64,000 nucleotides of DNA from G963677915 sp963677915. Its GTDB lineage: Bacteria; Bacillota; Clostridia; Lachnospirales; Vallitaleaceae. Below, in pieces: positions 63,891 to 64,000 of this stretch. Each line of letters begins with the position of its first letter. Position 1 is the stretch's first letter. The notes beneath the pieces are model-generated. The model worked only from the letters and a program-made list of their open reading frames with translations. It made no database searches and was not told the origin of the DNA. Location: assembly GCA_963677915.2 (NCBI GenBank), contig CAXXGE010000016.1, positions 1 to 64,000 on the forward strand. Direction: 5' to 3'. The position numbers and the translations under genes are program-made.

Positions 63891-63917
63891 GTGCTAAAAG
63901 GTCTGACCCCGTGGCAC
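63891..63917. repeat. dispersed palindromic repeat after the DUF4143 fragment
   Basis: GTGCTA (63891-63896), loop AAAGGTCTGACCCCG, TGGCAC (63912-63917). It matches the copy at 63231 in orientation, so the 63258-63866 fragment is bracketed by direct repeats. Confidence 0.75.
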
Positions 63918-64000
63918 GTTTTGCTGTCAACTGGCTGGTGCGCCAACTGGCTAACGAGGACGACAGGAATAAACTGAAAAACGCGATTATGCGTGAAAGG
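63911..64000 (+). other. open frame running off the right edge
   Basis: From GTG 63911 inside the repeat, the sequence VARFAVNWLVRQLANEDDRN and more is open to the window end. It could be a gene start or the middle of a gene truncated by the repeat. No family is recognised from 30 codons. Confidence 0.3.

Noticed and set aside
63890..64000. Start of a transposase gene at the right edge
   Set aside because: The 30 visible codons show no transposase motif; the repeat alone does not prove it.
1..64000. CRISPR arrays, rRNA and tRNA genes
   Set aside because: No regularly spaced repeats, no conserved rRNA stretches and no tRNA-like cloverleaf with TTCGANNC and terminal acceptor pairing were recognised on reading.

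Overview
The window looks like chromosome from an anaerobic, Gram-positive clostridial Firmicute. This is inferred from strong AGGAGG-type ribosome binding sites, a YesM/AraC two-component system, an Rbs-like sugar ABC transporter, several lipoproteins with a cysteine lipobox, an S-layer-homology protein and a Firmicute-type Wadjet locus. No rRNA, tRNA or CRISPR array was seen. An unusual share of the genes is broken: single-base indels, two in-frame TAG stops, internal deletions, gene fragments and chimeric fusions. This points to an actively decaying accessory region, to uncorrected sequencing errors, or to both.

Layout. 0-2.3 kb: end of an ABC exporter (ATPase, permease) with a secreted GDSL hydrolase. 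2.4-5.1 kb: three damaged genes (DUF1810, ABC-class ATPase, RCC1 fragment) and an intact GyrI-like protein. 5.2-10 kb: one huge DEDD exonuclease-RecQ-UvrD fusion, frameshifted in its RecQ P-loop. 10-17.5 kb: hypothetical proteins, a pRiA4-ORF3-like protein, an AlbA_2/YwbE/HicB overlap operon, an acetyltransferase-hydrolase fusion and an MFS exporter. 17.7-20.3 kb: an AAA/DUF4143 ATPase and a solitary TnpB element. 20.5-24.2 kb: flavodoxin, MarR regulator and two ArsA-type ATPases separated by a Lys-rich small protein.

24.4-39.2 kb is a carbohydrate region. A histidine kinase, an AraC-type response regulator and a solute-binding lipoprotein form one unit. A second unit of catabolic genes is driven by a nearly duplicate promoter, followed by an AT-rich, probably acquired block (zinc dehydrogenase, RbsB/A/C-like transporter, epimerase, Gfo/Idh dehydrogenase). 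39.2-42.2 kb holds an MFS transporter with an apparently leaderless promoter, a 45-residue small gene and a lipoprotein MsrA-MsrB fusion. 42.3-47.4 kb holds an archaeal-type GAPDH, an archaeal-type phosphoglycerate kinase and a beta-decarboxylating dehydrogenase, enclosed by two related DeoR repressors. This resembles a dedicated side branch of lower glycolysis acting on an unknown sugar phosphate.

47.4-64 kb is a recombinogenic accessory region. It has a methyltransferase/SLH/GH18 chimera, fragments of AraC, jetD and pRiA4 genes, a DEAD-box helicase, a broken AAA ATPase, and a type I Wadjet anti-plasmid system (jetA-B-C-D). The Wadjet locus is bracketed by two diverged direct copies of the jetD 3' end. 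A family of short palindromic repeats of the form GTGCCA-N15-TGGCAC is scattered through the window, often at the edges of broken genes.
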